NCBI GenBank assembly: GCA_001701165.1 | Contig: DAAP01000040.1 | Coordinates: forward strand, 1-45,118 | DNA: 45,118 nucleotides | Reading direction: 5' to 3' | Origin: Bacteroidales bacterium H4 | GTDB taxonomy: Bacteria; Bacteroidota; Bacteroidia; Bacteroidales; Muribaculaceae | Part shown: positions 15,799-25,402 of the stretch, piece after piece | How the letters are laid out: every line of letters begins with the position of its first letter | How positions within the stretch are numbered: the stretch's first letter is position 1 | Program-made: the position numbers and the translations under genes | Notes under the pieces: model-generated | Seen by the model: the letters and a program-made list of their open reading frames with translations, nothing else | What the model was told of the DNA's origin: nothing | The model's database searches: none

Positions 15799-17778
15799 AT
15801 GAATATTATGCTCCGGACAGCGACATACGTCGCCATACTTGCAGGCACCTTTGTCCTGACCGCCTGCGGCGGGCCAAAACTTTCCGACGCCAAGGCTCAA
15901 TATGACCGTGGCGAATATTTCGATGCCGCAAAGACTTATCGCAAGATATACAACAAGCTCACAAAAAAAGAGGAACGCAAACAGCGTGGCGAAGTCGCCT
16001 ATCAGTTGGGATTGTGCCATAGTCACCTACGCCAAAACGCGCGCGCTGCTGCTGCCTTCCAAAACGCCATACGCTATGGATGGGAAGACTCAACCGTGTA
16101 TCTGCAATTGGCACGCGAATTGCACGCTGACGGCAAATATGCCCAGGCTGTAACAGCTTATGAGTCTTACATCCAATGGAAACCCGGAGACAAACTTGCT
16201 TCAGACGGCCTCGTAGGAGCCAGAATGGGGCAAAGCAAGGCTCTGCAAACGCGATACGTGGTCAAAGCGGCCAAACTCTTTAACTCGCGCCGCAGCGACT
16301 ACGCCCCGATGTACGATAGCCCCGAATTGGACCGATTGTACTTTACGTCTACAAACGAAAAAGCATCCGGGAACAAACGCAGCGAAATCACCGGTATGAA
16401 GAACGGAGATATCTTTGTCGCAACAAGGAACGAACGCGGCGAATGGAATAGGCCCGAACCCGTCGAAGGCGAGCTAAACTCCGAACTGGACGAAGGCATA
16501 GTGTCTTTTTCGCCTGACGGACAATCAATGTACCTGACTAAGGCTCGTCGCGAACCATCGGCAAACACCGGAGTGGAAATATACACATCGCAACGCAGCG
16601 ATGCCAAATGGAGCGCGCCGGTCAAATATGAGATTACAGCAGACACCCTATCATCTTACGGACACCCGGCCGTATCCCCTGACGGTAATTGGCTGTATTT
16701 CGCCAGCGATATGCCGGGCGGTAGCGGCGGCAAGGATATTTGGCGCGTCAACATCAAGGAACGCGCCGGATCACTCGAAAACCTCGGAGAGTGGATCAAC
16801 ACTCCAGGTGATGAAATGTTTCCTTACATGCGCACCGACTCGGTGCTATATTTCGCATCTGACGGACACCCCGGATTTGGCGGTCTCGACATTTTTCGTG
16901 CCGAGATGACACCCTCCGGCGGCTGGAACGTGACAAATATGGGGCGTCCGCTCAACAGCGCCGGCGATGACTTCGGCATCACTTTCGGCAAAGGCGAGAG
17001 CGGCTTTTACAGCAGCAACCGCGGCGACGCTCGCGGATACGACCACATATATTCGTTTGAATTGCCCGAGCTGAAAATTACCATTTCAGGCTGGGTAATT
17101 GACAAAGATGACGAACCGGTACCAAACGCCGTAATCCGAATTGTCGGCAATGACGGAAGCAACCAAAAACAGGTAGCCCGCAATGACGGGTCGTTCTCTT
17201 TCCCCCTAGATCGCGGCGTGTCATACGTCATGATGGCGGGTGCCAAAGGGTATTTGAATGCACGCCAAGAATTCACAAGCGAGTATACCGAAGAAGATGC
17301 CGACTACGGCGTCGATTTCGTATTGTCTTCCATAACCAAGCCGGTCGTTGTCGAAAACATTTTCTACGACTTTGACCGAGCCTCACTGCGTCCCGAGTCA
17401 AAGAAAGCCTTGGACGAATTAGCCCAAGTACTGCGCGACAACCCCAACGTAACCATAGAAATGGCCTCGCACACCGACAGACATGGTTCCGAAAAATACA
17501 ATCTCGACCTATCATCACGCCGTGCCCGCTCGGTCATTGATTACCTTATCAGCGTGGGCATATCTCCTGACAGGCTGCAAAGTCAAGGCTATGGCAAGTC
17601 TCGCCCGAAAACCGTCACAAAGCGCATAGCAAAAGAATATCCCCAATTCAAAGAGGGCGATGTACTATCCGAAGACTTTATAAACGCGCTGGAAAAGGAA
17701 GAAGATCGCGAAGCGGCAGACCAAATCAATCGCCGCACCGAGTTCCAAGTACTTTCCATCGATTATCGAATGTTTTAA
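15799..17778 (+). CDS. porE: PorE-like OmpA-family lipoprotein of the type IX secretion system
   Basis: A 659-residue lipoprotein whose lipobox LTAC gives the acylated cysteine near residue 23. Domains in order: TPR-like helices (about 30-150); a PD40/WD40-like beta-propeller (about 170-420, with SPDGQSMYLTKAR and SPDGNWLYFASD); a carboxypeptidase-regulatory-like fold (about 430-500); and an OmpA_C peptidoglycan-binding domain (about 515-625, with FYDFDRASLRPESKKALDEL, SHTDRHGS and LSSRRARSV). This is the order known for PorE (PG1058) in Porphyromonas, which links the T9SS core to the cell wall. It fits the T9SS tail on the first gene of this window. Other OmpA/TPR lipoproteins are the alternative. 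Confidence 0.82.
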   Translation: MNIMLRTATYVAILAGTFVLTACGGPKLSDAKAQYDRGEYFDAAKTYRKIYNKLTKKEERKQRGEVAYQLGLCHSHLRQNARAAAAFQNAIRYGWEDSTVYLQLARELHADGKYAQAVTAYESYIQWKPGDKLASDGLVGARMGQSKALQTRYVVKAAKLFNSRRSDYAPMYDSPELDRLYFTSTNEKASGNKRSEITGMKNGDIFVATRNERGEWNRPEPVEGELNSELDEGIVSFSPDGQSMYLTKARREPSANTGVEIYTSQRSDAKWSAPVKYEITADTLSSYGHPAVSPDGNWLYFASDMPGGSGGKDIWRVNIKERAGSLENLGEWINTPGDEMFPYMRTDSVLYFASDGHPGFGGLDIFRAEMTPSGGWNVTNMGRPLNSAGDDFGITFGKGESGFYSSNRGDARGYDHIYSFELPELKITISGWVIDKDDEPVPNAVIRIVGNDGSNQKQVARNDGSFSFPLDRGVSYVMMAGAKGYLNARQEFTSEYTEEDADYGVDFVLSSITKPVVVENIFYDFDRASLRPESKKALDELAQVLRDNPNVTIEMASHTDRHGSEKYNLDLSSRRARSVIDYLISVGISPDRLQSQGYGKSRPKTVTKRIAKEYPQFKEGDVLSEDFINALEKEEDREAADQINRRTEFQVLSIDYRMF

Positions 17779-17797
17779 GTCGACCTCAGCAGCATAA

Positions 17798-18649
17798 ATG
17801 TCAGACATTCGCCTATACACACCGGTCGAACCCATTCGCGGAGTATGCGGCATCAGCCACAACGACCGCATTACCATGCTCGGCTCTTGCTTTACAGACA
17901 ACATCGGCGAATGCTTAAGACGAGACGGCTTTGATGTGCAAGCCAATCCACTTGGCGTGCTCTTCAATCCGGCCTCTATTGCCACTATTATGCATCGCGC
18001 GCTTGCATCGAAGGACTTCACACACGATGACTTGGTATTCCATGACGGACGATGGCGCTGTTTATATCTGAACACTCGATACTCGGACACAGATGCAAAT
18101 GCACTTCTTGAGCGACTCAATGGCGACATTAAGGCGCTGGGCAAACGACTTGCCTCTGATTCGACATGGATAATAACCTTCGGCACAGCATGGGTATACA
18201 CCTATAAAACAGGCGGCTACATTGTCGGCAACTGTCACAAGATTCCGCAAAGCTCCTTTGAAAGCACTCGACTTGACATTGATGCTATTGTCGAGACATG
18301 GAAGGAACTATGCCGAAGCAAACATGTCATACTCACCGTCAGTCCGGTGCGGCATCTTGCAGACGGCCTTCATGGAAATAATCTAAGCAAGGCCGTACTC
18401 CACCTTGCCACCGAGCGCATCATCACCGAATGTCCGTCCGCCGAGTATTTCCCGGCTTACGAAATTGTTTGTGACCAATTGCGCGATTACCGTTTCTATG
18501 ACCGAGATCTCAAACATCCGTCCTCAATGGCGATAGACATCATCTACGATTTTTTTTTCAATACATACTTCGACAAAGACACACGACAACGGGCGATGCA
18601 GTACCGAGCCGAAAGTCTCAAGGCTTTGCATTGTACCATCATCGAATAA
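17798..18649 (+). CDS. GSCFA family protein
   Basis: A 283-residue cytoplasmic protein carrying the name-giving motif LGSCFTDNIGECL (about residues 28-40), followed by NPLGVLFNPASIA, FGTAWVY and TVSPVRHLADGL. A late D-x-x-H (DLKHPS) is placed as in SGNH-type esterases, to which this family is related. Its substrate is unknown; roles in modifying glycans or lipids have been supposed. It lies 19 bases after porE and 10 bases before murF-alr, so the three are probably one operon. Confidence 0.88.
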   Translation: MSDIRLYTPVEPIRGVCGISHNDRITMLGSCFTDNIGECLRRDGFDVQANPLGVLFNPASIATIMHRALASKDFTHDDLVFHDGRWRCLYLNTRYSDTDANALLERLNGDIKALGKRLASDSTWIITFGTAWVYTYKTGGYIVGNCHKIPQSSFESTRLDIDAIVETWKELCRSKHVILTVSPVRHLADGLHGNNLSKAVLHLATERIITECPSAEYFPAYEIVCDQLRDYRFYDRDLKHPSSMAIDIIYDFFFNTYFDKDTRQRAMQYRAESLKALHCTIIE

Positions 18650-18659
18650 TAGCCTATAC

Positions 18660-21047
18660 ATGGAAAAGAACCCATATTTTGACATACAATCACTCTCGGC
18701 GGCAGTACACGCGCTTACCATATCCGGCAATGTCACGTCTGCGCATTTGCTGCTACGCACGGTCATCACCGACAGCCGTGCACTGCTGACCGACCCGCGC
18801 CACACGGTATTTGCGGCATTGTGCACACCCCAAGGCGATGGACACCGCTACATCCGGGACATGTACGCCAAGGGGGTACGCGTATTCTTAGTTGAAAAAG
18901 GCATAACAGACCATGCCGCATACCCTGACGCTGCGTTTATCACTGTAAACGATGTACGCCAAGCACTGTGGGACAGCGCAAAAGCCCTTCGCAACACATT
19001 CCTTGGGCCGGTAATAGGAATCACAGGCAGCATAGGCAAAACATTTACCAAGGAACTGCTTAACAATTGCCACATCCGGGAACATTGTGCTCGCAGCCCA
19101 CGCAGTTGGAACTCAAGCATCGGTGTACCCGAATCGCTATGGCTCGCAGCAGGTGCCGATGCTGCAATCATCGAGGCCGGCATCTCCTACAAAGGTGAGA
19201 TGGAAATACTTGCGGACATCATACGCCCTACCATCGGCATATTCACATCCATCACCGAAGAACATAGCGAAGGCTTCGACTCCATAGAAAGCAAATGCCG
19301 CGAAAAGGCGCGGCTCTTTGCCTCGGCTACGGACATATTCTATAACAATTCGTACCCCTTGATAGCCGCGGTACTCAAAGATATGTATCCCGAAAAGGGC
19401 TTGCATCCATGTACCGACATATGGGATATATGCGTCCAAGTAGCCGCCATATTTGACAAGGAAATACGCTTTAGTTCTGCCGAAATCGGGCGATACGACA
19501 TATCCGGGCGCATAGACATAACGGACATGAGCGGCAACAGCGCCCTTGCACTGGACTATTACACCGGGGACATGGATGGAATTGCCACTGCCCTTGACTA
19601 TGTGCGTCGCCGCATTTCACCGGAACATGACTTACGAGTATGCGTCAGCGCCCCGGTGGCCGATGCATGGGGGCATGCCTCGGCAGCCAAGGTACTCAAG
19701 GCGGCAGGCGTCACCAAAGCATACGTCATCGGCGGCAGCCCGGAGTACTGGTCCGATGTGGCGGCCTCGGGTGTGGAAATATCCCGTTTTGCGGACAACG
19801 ATGCATTCGAACGCCATATTACGCTCAATGCTCGTGACATGCAACGTACAATGCTGTACGTAAACATATCGGACAAGGAACAAGGCAGACTGATACGCGA
19901 CCGATTGTGTTCGCTACGCCACATCACGCACCTGAACATCGACCTTGAAGCGCTTGTCCATAATGTGCGTCATTATCGCTCGTTTTTGACCAAAGGTGTC
20001 GGTATGATTGCCATGATCAAGGCCGATGCATACGGATGCGGAGACATCGAAGTCGCTCGTACGCTCCAATCCTGTGGCCTCAGCCATCTGGCCGTTGCAG
20101 TCGTGGACGAGGGCGTCCGTCTAAGACGCGCCGGGGTCACCATGCCCATTATCGTACTCGACCCGTGGTGTCTCAATCCGCACGCCATTGTCGCTTACCG
20201 ACTGGAGCCCACACTTATAGACCTGGATAACGACATCATGTCCAATATAGAGCGCGAAGTTGCAGCCGCCGGTCTTTCCCACTATCCGATACACGTCAAA
20301 ATAGACTCGGGCATGCATCGCCTCGGACTAAAAAACGAAGACGAAATTAGCTCATTTGCCTCAATGCTTTCGCAGTGTCCACATCTGCACATTGCCACGA
20401 CTTTTTCGCACTTAGCCACAGCCGACTGCCCGGACATGAACGACTACACAATGCTCCAACTTGACACATTCGAGCGCCTTAGCAGTTATTTGCGTGACAG
20501 CGTCCCCTACGGCAAAGAAATACGGCGCCATATACTCAACACTGCAGGTATAGTCCGCTACGGTCGCACACGCTATGCGTATGATTTGGTGCGCCTCGGT
20601 ATAGGCATGTACGGGATTTCACCGCTACCGGGAGATGCCGATCAATCAACGCTAAAAACCGTGGCAACACTGAGTACGTCCATCATCGCCATGCACAGAT
20701 ACCGAGCCGGTGCGACCATAGGCTACGGCCGTCGCGGTGTTACCACACGCGACAGCATTATCGCAACCATACCTATAGGCTATGCCGATGGTGTAAATCG
20801 ACACCTCGGATGCGGTCACGCTTCATTTGTGGTCGAAGGAATACCCTGCCCCACCATCGGCAATATCTGTATGGACCTCTGCATGATTGACATTACAGAC
20901 TGCCCGAAGGCGCATATCGGATCCTCGGTGGAAATTTTCGGCAAACACGCACCCATACAACGTTTGGCCGAAACTTTGGACACAATCCCATATGAAGTAC
21001 TCACATCTGTATCCTCACGCGTTAAGCGGCTATACTTCCGTGAATAG
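18660..21047 (+). CDS. murF-alr: Bifunctional MurF ligase / alanine racemase
   Basis: This 795-residue fusion is characteristic of Bacteroidota. The N-terminal half (about 1-420) is a MurF-type UDP-MurNAc-tripeptide:D-Ala-D-Ala ligase, with P-loop GITGSIGKTFTKELL (about 119-133) and the EAGISYKGEME metal/ATP segment. The C-terminal half (about 425-795) is a PLP alanine racemase: LNIDLEALVHNVRHYR, the PLP lysine in MIAMIKADAYGCG, GYGRRG and the second-site segment IATIPIGYADG. It couples D-Ala supply with its use in the cytoplasmic steps of peptidoglycan synthesis. The MurF portion has a compact middle/C-terminal part but the key motifs are intact. Confidence 0.92.
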   Translation: MEKNPYFDIQSLSAAVHALTISGNVTSAHLLLRTVITDSRALLTDPRHTVFAALCTPQGDGHRYIRDMYAKGVRVFLVEKGITDHAAYPDAAFITVNDVRQALWDSAKALRNTFLGPVIGITGSIGKTFTKELLNNCHIREHCARSPRSWNSSIGVPESLWLAAGADAAIIEAGISYKGEMEILADIIRPTIGIFTSITEEHSEGFDSIESKCREKARLFASATDIFYNNSYPLIAAVLKDMYPEKGLHPCTDIWDICVQVAAIFDKEIRFSSAEIGRYDISGRIDITDMSGNSALALDYYTGDMDGIATALDYVRRRISPEHDLRVCVSAPVADAWGHASAAKVLKAAGVTKAYVIGGSPEYWSDVAASGVEISRFADNDAFERHITLNARDMQRTMLYVNISDKEQGRLIRDRLCSLRHITHLNIDLEALVHNVRHYRSFLTKGVGMIAMIKADAYGCGDIEVARTLQSCGLSHLAVAVVDEGVRLRRAGVTMPIIVLDPWCLNPHAIVAYRLEPTLIDLDNDIMSNIEREVAAAGLSHYPIHVKIDSGMHRLGLKNEDEISSFASMLSQCPHLHIATTFSHLATADCPDMNDYTMLQLDTFERLSSYLRDSVPYGKEIRRHILNTAGIVRYGRTRYAYDLVRLGIGMYGISPLPGDADQSTLKTVATLSTSIIAMHRYRAGATIGYGRRGVTTRDSIIATIPIGYADGVNRHLGCGHASFVVEGIPCPTIGNICMDLCMIDITDCPKAHIGSSVEIFGKHAPIQRLAETLDTIPYEVLTSVSSRVKRLYFRE

Positions 21048-21168
21048 AGCATATATTCCTTTGCGGCATCACCCCCGACATTTGCGCCGGACATCCTTGG
21101 TTCTACCGTTCACATCGCATTTCGCATGTGAATATTAGTAACACTATGACGCAAATCTCCTAAAAAAG

Positions 21169-21211
21169 GTTAAGGTTTTTATGAGTTAAACGTTTGATAA
21201 AAACTTTTAAC
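21169..21211. promoter_or_regulatory. Imperfect inverted repeat upstream of the bat operon
   Basis: GTTAAGGTTTTTAT (21169-21182) and ATAAAAACTTTTAAC (21197-21211) are inverted copies with a one-base indel, and a further GTTAA lies between them (21185-21189). They end 32 bases before the -7 box at 21244. Candidate operator; the binding protein is unknown. Confidence 0.45.
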
Positions 21212-21243
21212 ACATTGCGTCTCGGCAGAAAGGCCGTTATACG

Positions 21244-21251
21244 TAATTTTG
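21244..21251 (+). promoter_or_regulatory. -7 box of the moxR-bat operon
   Basis: TAATTTTG fits TAnnTTTG and lies 78 bases before the moxR ATG. A TTG at 21215-21217 is rather far for -33 (26-base gap), so the promoter may need an activator. Confidence 0.5.
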
Positions 21252-21252
21252 T

Positions 21253-21285
21253 AGTAGCCAAATCCCCACACCGGATTTGGCTACT
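21253..21285 (+). promoter_or_regulatory. 5'-terminal hairpin of the bat operon mRNA
   Basis: AGTAGCCAAATCC (21253-21265) and GGATTTGGCTACT (21273-21285) form a perfect 13-bp stem with a 7-base loop. It starts one base after the -7 box, so it would form at or next to the 5' end of the transcript. No T run follows, so it is not a terminator; mRNA stabilisation or a protein site is possible. Confidence 0.6.
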
Positions 21286-21329
21286 GCAATTATCGAACAT
21301 ATAGACAAAACTTATAGATACCAGTTTTT

Positions 21330-22325
21330 ATGAGCGACACCGTAAATATCCGCGAACTCAATGACATGGTTGCGGGCAAAAGCGATTTCATCAACCTCAT
21401 TACCGAGGGAATGAACCAAACAATCGTTGGGCAAAAGCACCTTATCGAATCTCTCATCATCGCCTTACTTTCCAATGGCCACGTATTGCTCGAAGGTGTG
21501 CCAGGCCTTGCCAAAACACTCGCCATTAAGACATTGTCCCAACTTATTGATGCAAAATATAGCCGCATACAATTTACACCAGACCTGCTCCCGGCCGATG
21601 TAATAGGCACCATGGTATACAGCGTCAAGAACGAACAATTTCAAGTAAAAAAAGGCCCGGTATTTGCCAACTTCGTTCTCGCCGACGAAATAAACCGCGC
21701 CCCGGCAAAGGTACAAAGCGCGTTGCTTGAAGCTATGCAGGAGCGTCAAGTCACCATCGGCGACAGCACTTTCCGCCTCGACCAACCATTTCTGGTAATG
21801 GCCACACAAAACCCCATCGAGCAAGAGGGCACATACCCATTGCCCGAGGCACAGGTTGACCGCTTCCTGATGAAGGTCGTCATAAGCTATCCTTCAAAAG
21901 AAGAGGAACGGATAATCATTCGCCAAAATATTGCCAACGAGAGCCGCGAAATACGTCCCATCATCAAGCCCGCCGAAATCATTGATGCGCAAAAACTGGT
22001 TGAGCAAATATACGTAGACGAAAAAATCGAACGCTACATCGTGGATATCGTTTATGCTACCCGCACCCCGGCCGAATATGGTCTTAACGACCTGACAGAT
22101 ATCATCGCCTTCGGAGCATCGCCACGTGCTTCCATATCGCTGGCACGCGCTGCACGCGCCTACGCATTCATACACCAGCGCGGCTATGTAATACCTGAAG
22201 ATGTCATCGCTGTATGCCACGACATCCTTCGCCACCGCATCGGAGTAACCTACGAAGCAGAGGCCAACAATATTTCCACAGACGAAATCATCACCGAAAT
22301 CCTTGACAAGATTCTTGTTCCCTAA
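21330..22325 (+). CDS. moxR: MoxR family AAA+ ATPase
   Basis: A 331-residue AAA_3-type ATPase. Walker A GVPGLAKT is at residues 56-63, Walker B/DEXX is in FVLADEINRAPAKVQSALL, sensor 1 in VMATQNPIEQEGTYPLPEAQ, and the lid domain is helical with the sensor-2 region in FGASPRASISLARAARA. MoxR proteins act as chaperone-like ATPases on von Willebrand A-domain partners. Here it heads an eight-gene operon that includes two VWA proteins (BatA, BatB), so it probably assembles or remodels the Bat membrane complex. Confidence 0.93.
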   Translation: MSDTVNIRELNDMVAGKSDFINLITEGMNQTIVGQKHLIESLIIALLSNGHVLLEGVPGLAKTLAIKTLSQLIDAKYSRIQFTPDLLPADVIGTMVYSVKNEQFQVKKGPVFANFVLADEINRAPAKVQSALLEAMQERQVTIGDSTFRLDQPFLVMATQNPIEQEGTYPLPEAQVDRFLMKVVISYPSKEEERIIIRQNIANESREIRPIIKPAEIIDAQKLVEQIYVDEKIERYIVDIVYATRTPAEYGLNDLTDIIAFGASPRASISLARAARAYAFIHQRGYVIPEDVIAVCHDILRHRIGVTYEAEANNISTDEIITEILDKILVP

Positions 22326-22358
22326 CCCATACAGACCAACCGCTCAATGCGCTGAATC

Positions 22359-23234
22359 ATGGACTCGAAAGAACTTCTAAAAAAAGTCCGCAGAATCGAA
22401 ATCAAGACCCGCGGACTGTCGCAAAACATCTTTGCAGGCGAATACCATTCGGCCTTCAAAGGACGCGGCATGATGTTCAGCGAAGTGCGCGAGTACCAAT
22501 ACGGCGATGACATTCGAGATATCGATTGGAACGTCACCGCACGCCACAACAAGCCCTACATAAAGGTTTATCAGGAAGAAAGGGAGCTGACCGTAATGTT
22601 GCTTATTGACATGTCGGGCAGTGGTGCTTTCGGCGCCGTGGGTTCGCAAAAGCGCGATATCATTGCCGAAATAGCTGCCACTTTGGCATTTTCAGCCATA
22701 CAAAACAACGACAAAATAGGCGCCATATTCTTCACGGATCGCATCGAAAAGTACATCCCACCGGCAAAAGGCAAAAAACAAATTCTACTGATTATCCGCG
22801 AACTCATAGACTTTTGTCCAAAGCACAACAAAACCGACATAGAGGGCGCTGTAAAGTATTTTGCCAACGCGTCCAAGCGTGCTTGCACAGCCTTCCTCAT
22901 CTCGGACTTCATAGACAGCACAGACTATAAGCAGGCTTTGCAGATAGCTCGCAATCGCCATGACCTCATGGCAATACAAGTATACGACAAACGTGATGCT
23001 CAGATGCCGGATGTAGGCCTTATACGCCTGGCCGATCTCGAAACGGGGCAAACCCGCTGGGTGGATACTTCCAGCCGCTACGCGCGCCAAATCTACGACA
23101 AACACTGGTACACCAACCAGCAGCGCATGGCCGAGACATTACATTCGGCACGCGTGGACTTCATTTCCGTAGCCACGGACGAGGACTATGTTCGCGCGCT
23201 CATGGGCTTGTTCAAAAACCGCGGACGAAGCTAA
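22359..23234 (+). CDS. DUF58 domain protein of the Bat operon
   Basis: A 291-residue cytoplasmic protein with the DUF58 core FSEVREYQYGDDIRDIDWNVTARH and a following VWA-like fold with a degenerate metal site (LLIDMSGSGAFG: DMSGS retains the DxSxS pattern). DUF58 proteins nearly always follow MoxR ATPases and are thought to be their partners. It lies 33 bases after moxR. Its exact biochemical job is unknown. Confidence 0.9.
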   Translation: MDSKELLKKVRRIEIKTRGLSQNIFAGEYHSAFKGRGMMFSEVREYQYGDDIRDIDWNVTARHNKPYIKVYQEERELTVMLLIDMSGSGAFGAVGSQKRDIIAEIAATLAFSAIQNNDKIGAIFFTDRIEKYIPPAKGKKQILLIIRELIDFCPKHNKTDIEGAVKYFANASKRACTAFLISDFIDSTDYKQALQIARNRHDLMAIQVYDKRDAQMPDVGLIRLADLETGQTRWVDTSSRYARQIYDKHWYTNQQRMAETLHSARVDFISVATDEDYVRALMGLFKNRGRS

Positions 23235-23271
23235 CGGCCAATAATCGATTGTCCGACACATTGTACACAAC

Positions 23272-24339
23272 ATGATTAAACATATATTAAAGACTTCGCT
23301 CAAACTGTCGGCACAAAAGACTGCCACAGTCCTTGCCCTTGCGCTTTATGCATCGGGGGCTTTTGCCCAACAGCCCGGCGAAGCAGTCGCGCCCATCTCC
23401 ATATCGGCAAAAATCGACTCGACCACACTGACCATGGGCGACCGCACCAACATCCGCGTCGAAGTACTCAAAAACGGACACTACGGCCTGATGATGGATC
23501 AGGTGCAACGCGACGATCAAGGCGTATGCACGCTCAATAAAGTTGAAGTTCGCGAAACATCCATCGACTCGACAGACTTGGGTAACGGCCGTATTCAGGT
23601 GGTATATACATACCTTATTCAACCTTTCGAGCCCGGCACACAAAGCATTGGGCCGTTCAGGTTTGTCAATGGTGCCGACACCATTGATTCGGACATAGTG
23701 ACACTCAAGGTTCTCGAACCGGACATGCCAAAGGTAATGAAAGACTCGCTGCTTATCAATCCCTTTGAAGGCACCGTCTCCGTTCCGGGCAGATGGTATG
23801 ACTTTATTCCAGAGTGGTGGTACTGGCCACTGCTGGCTCTACTTGTCATCGCCCTCGGTGCCGTCATATTCTTCCTGTACAAGAAGAATGGTCCGACACT
23901 ACTACCGCACAAGAAGGTGATTCCGCCTTACGAGTTAGCCGTTAAACGCCTTACACATCTGAAGGCACGCCACCTCGCCGAAAGCGGACATGACAAAGAA
24001 TATTACACCGAGCTCACGGACATCCTACGACAATACATTGACGGGCGCTTTGGCGTCAATGCACGCGAAATGACCACGACACAAATCCTCGAGGCTATGT
24101 CTGCCGAGGACACACTCAAGCTCTTCATAGACGCTCTCGGACCGGTGCTTCGCACGGCCGACTTCGTAAAATTTGCACGCCAACGTCCGGATATTTCCGA
24201 AAACATCCGTTCGTTCAATGCCGTCAGCGACTTTGTGTCCACGACACGTCCCTTGCCCGAAGCAGACGAAAATTCCAAGGGCAAACATGTCGCGAACAAC
24301 AAGAGGCCCAAGACTACGAACACAAAACAAAAAAGCTAG
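23272..24339 (+). CDS. Bat operon membrane protein, function unknown
   Basis: A 355-residue protein with an N-terminal signal or anchor (about 1-33, ending SGAFAQ), a beta-rich periplasmic part (about 40-165) and one strong membrane helix at about 182-202 (WWYWPLLALLVIALGAVIFF). A cytoplasmic helical tail (about 210-330) with repeated LxxILRQYIDGRFG-like sequence is followed by a basic, unstructured end. Its topology (beta domain, single helix, helical cytoplasmic tail) is the same as that of BatD later in the operon, so it may be a distant BatD relative. It occupies the conserved slot between DUF58 and batA. No enzyme motif is seen. Confidence 0.82.
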   Translation: MIKHILKTSLKLSAQKTATVLALALYASGAFAQQPGEAVAPISISAKIDSTTLTMGDRTNIRVEVLKNGHYGLMMDQVQRDDQGVCTLNKVEVRETSIDSTDLGNGRIQVVYTYLIQPFEPGTQSIGPFRFVNGADTIDSDIVTLKVLEPDMPKVMKDSLLINPFEGTVSVPGRWYDFIPEWWYWPLLALLVIALGAVIFFLYKKNGPTLLPHKKVIPPYELAVKRLTHLKARHLAESGHDKEYYTELTDILRQYIDGRFGVNAREMTTTQILEAMSAEDTLKLFIDALGPVLRTADFVKFARQRPDISENIRSFNAVSDFVSTTRPLPEADENSKGKHVANNKRPKTTNTKQKS

Positions 24340-24348
24340 AATACCATC

Positions 24349-25341
24349 ATGCAGTTTGCTCATCCGCATTTACTTTGGCTGATACCCATTGTCTTAGCCT
24401 TGCTTATTGCAAGATACGTATATACGGCACGAAACGCTCGCCCTACTATGGGCGTTTCAACCACAGCACCTTTCGCCAATATGCCAACGTCGTGGCGTGC
24501 CCGATTGCGACACCTACTGTTTGTGCTGAGGCTCGGAGCAATCTCTTGTCTGATTATCATCCTTGCACGTCCTCAATTGAGCGACAGCTGGCGCACAACA
24601 GACACCGAAGGCACTGACATCGTTATCGCTCTCGACGTCTCTTCCAGTATGCTGGCCCAGGATCTCAAACCCAACCGAATGGAAGCAGCCAAGAAGATGG
24701 CTCAGAAGTTCATTACCGGACGTCCCAACGACAACATCGGTGTGGTTGTGTTTGCCGGCGAAAGCTTGACAGGCCTTCCTTTAACCATGGATCATTCGGC
24801 ACTAATTAATTATATCGAAGGCATCAAACCCGAAATGCTCGAGGATGGCACCGCCATTGGAGACGGTCTCGCCACTTCAATATCCAGGCTCATTGATGGA
24901 AAAGCCAAAAGTAAGAGCGTGATTCTGCTCACCGATGGCTCAAACAACACCGGAGTCGTAACGCCCTCGGATGCTGCATCCGTAGCACAAGAACGCAAGA
25001 TTAAAGTTTACCCAATAGCCGTCGGAACTCGCGGCCACGCACTCACACCTGTAAGTATCGATGCATTAGGCAGGATGCAATACGAAATGCAGCAAGTGGT
25101 CATCGATGAGGCTACGCTTCAATCTATAGCCACACATACCAATGGTAAGTATTTCCGTGCAACAGACAATAAGACACTATCGAACATCTTTAACGAAATC
25201 GACCGTTTGGAAAAAACCCATATGAGCATCCGGCAATTCAGTCACACCGAAGACGACTTCGCCCTGTGGGGCTGGCTGCTTTTCGGACTTCTGGTTCTCG
25301 AACTTGTCCTAAGATACACACTATTCCGCACAGTGCCTTAA
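24349..25341 (+). CDS. batA: BatA, VWA-domain membrane protein
   Basis: A 330-residue protein with two N-terminal hydrophobic helices (about 4-25 and 58-77), a von Willebrand A domain in the periplasm (about 85-280) and a C-terminal membrane helix (about 303-325). The metal-ion site is intact: DVSSSM (DxSxS), the threonine in GLPLTMD and an acidic residue in LLTDGSNN. Bat proteins were linked to aerotolerance in Bacteroides fragilis. It starts nine bases after the previous stop and pairs with BatB. Confidence 0.9.
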   Translation: MQFAHPHLLWLIPIVLALLIARYVYTARNARPTMGVSTTAPFANMPTSWRARLRHLLFVLRLGAISCLIIILARPQLSDSWRTTDTEGTDIVIALDVSSSMLAQDLKPNRMEAAKKMAQKFITGRPNDNIGVVVFAGESLTGLPLTMDHSALINYIEGIKPEMLEDGTAIGDGLATSISRLIDGKAKSKSVILLTDGSNNTGVVTPSDAASVAQERKIKVYPIAVGTRGHALTPVSIDALGRMQYEMQQVVIDEATLQSIATHTNGKYFRATDNKTLSNIFNEIDRLEKTHMSIRQFSHTEDDFALWGWLLFGLLVLELVLRYTLFRTVP

Positions 25342-25402
25342 CATGCATAATTCATCAAACTGACGACGAAGGAGCGTATTCTCCTCGAATATCATATAGA
25401 CA

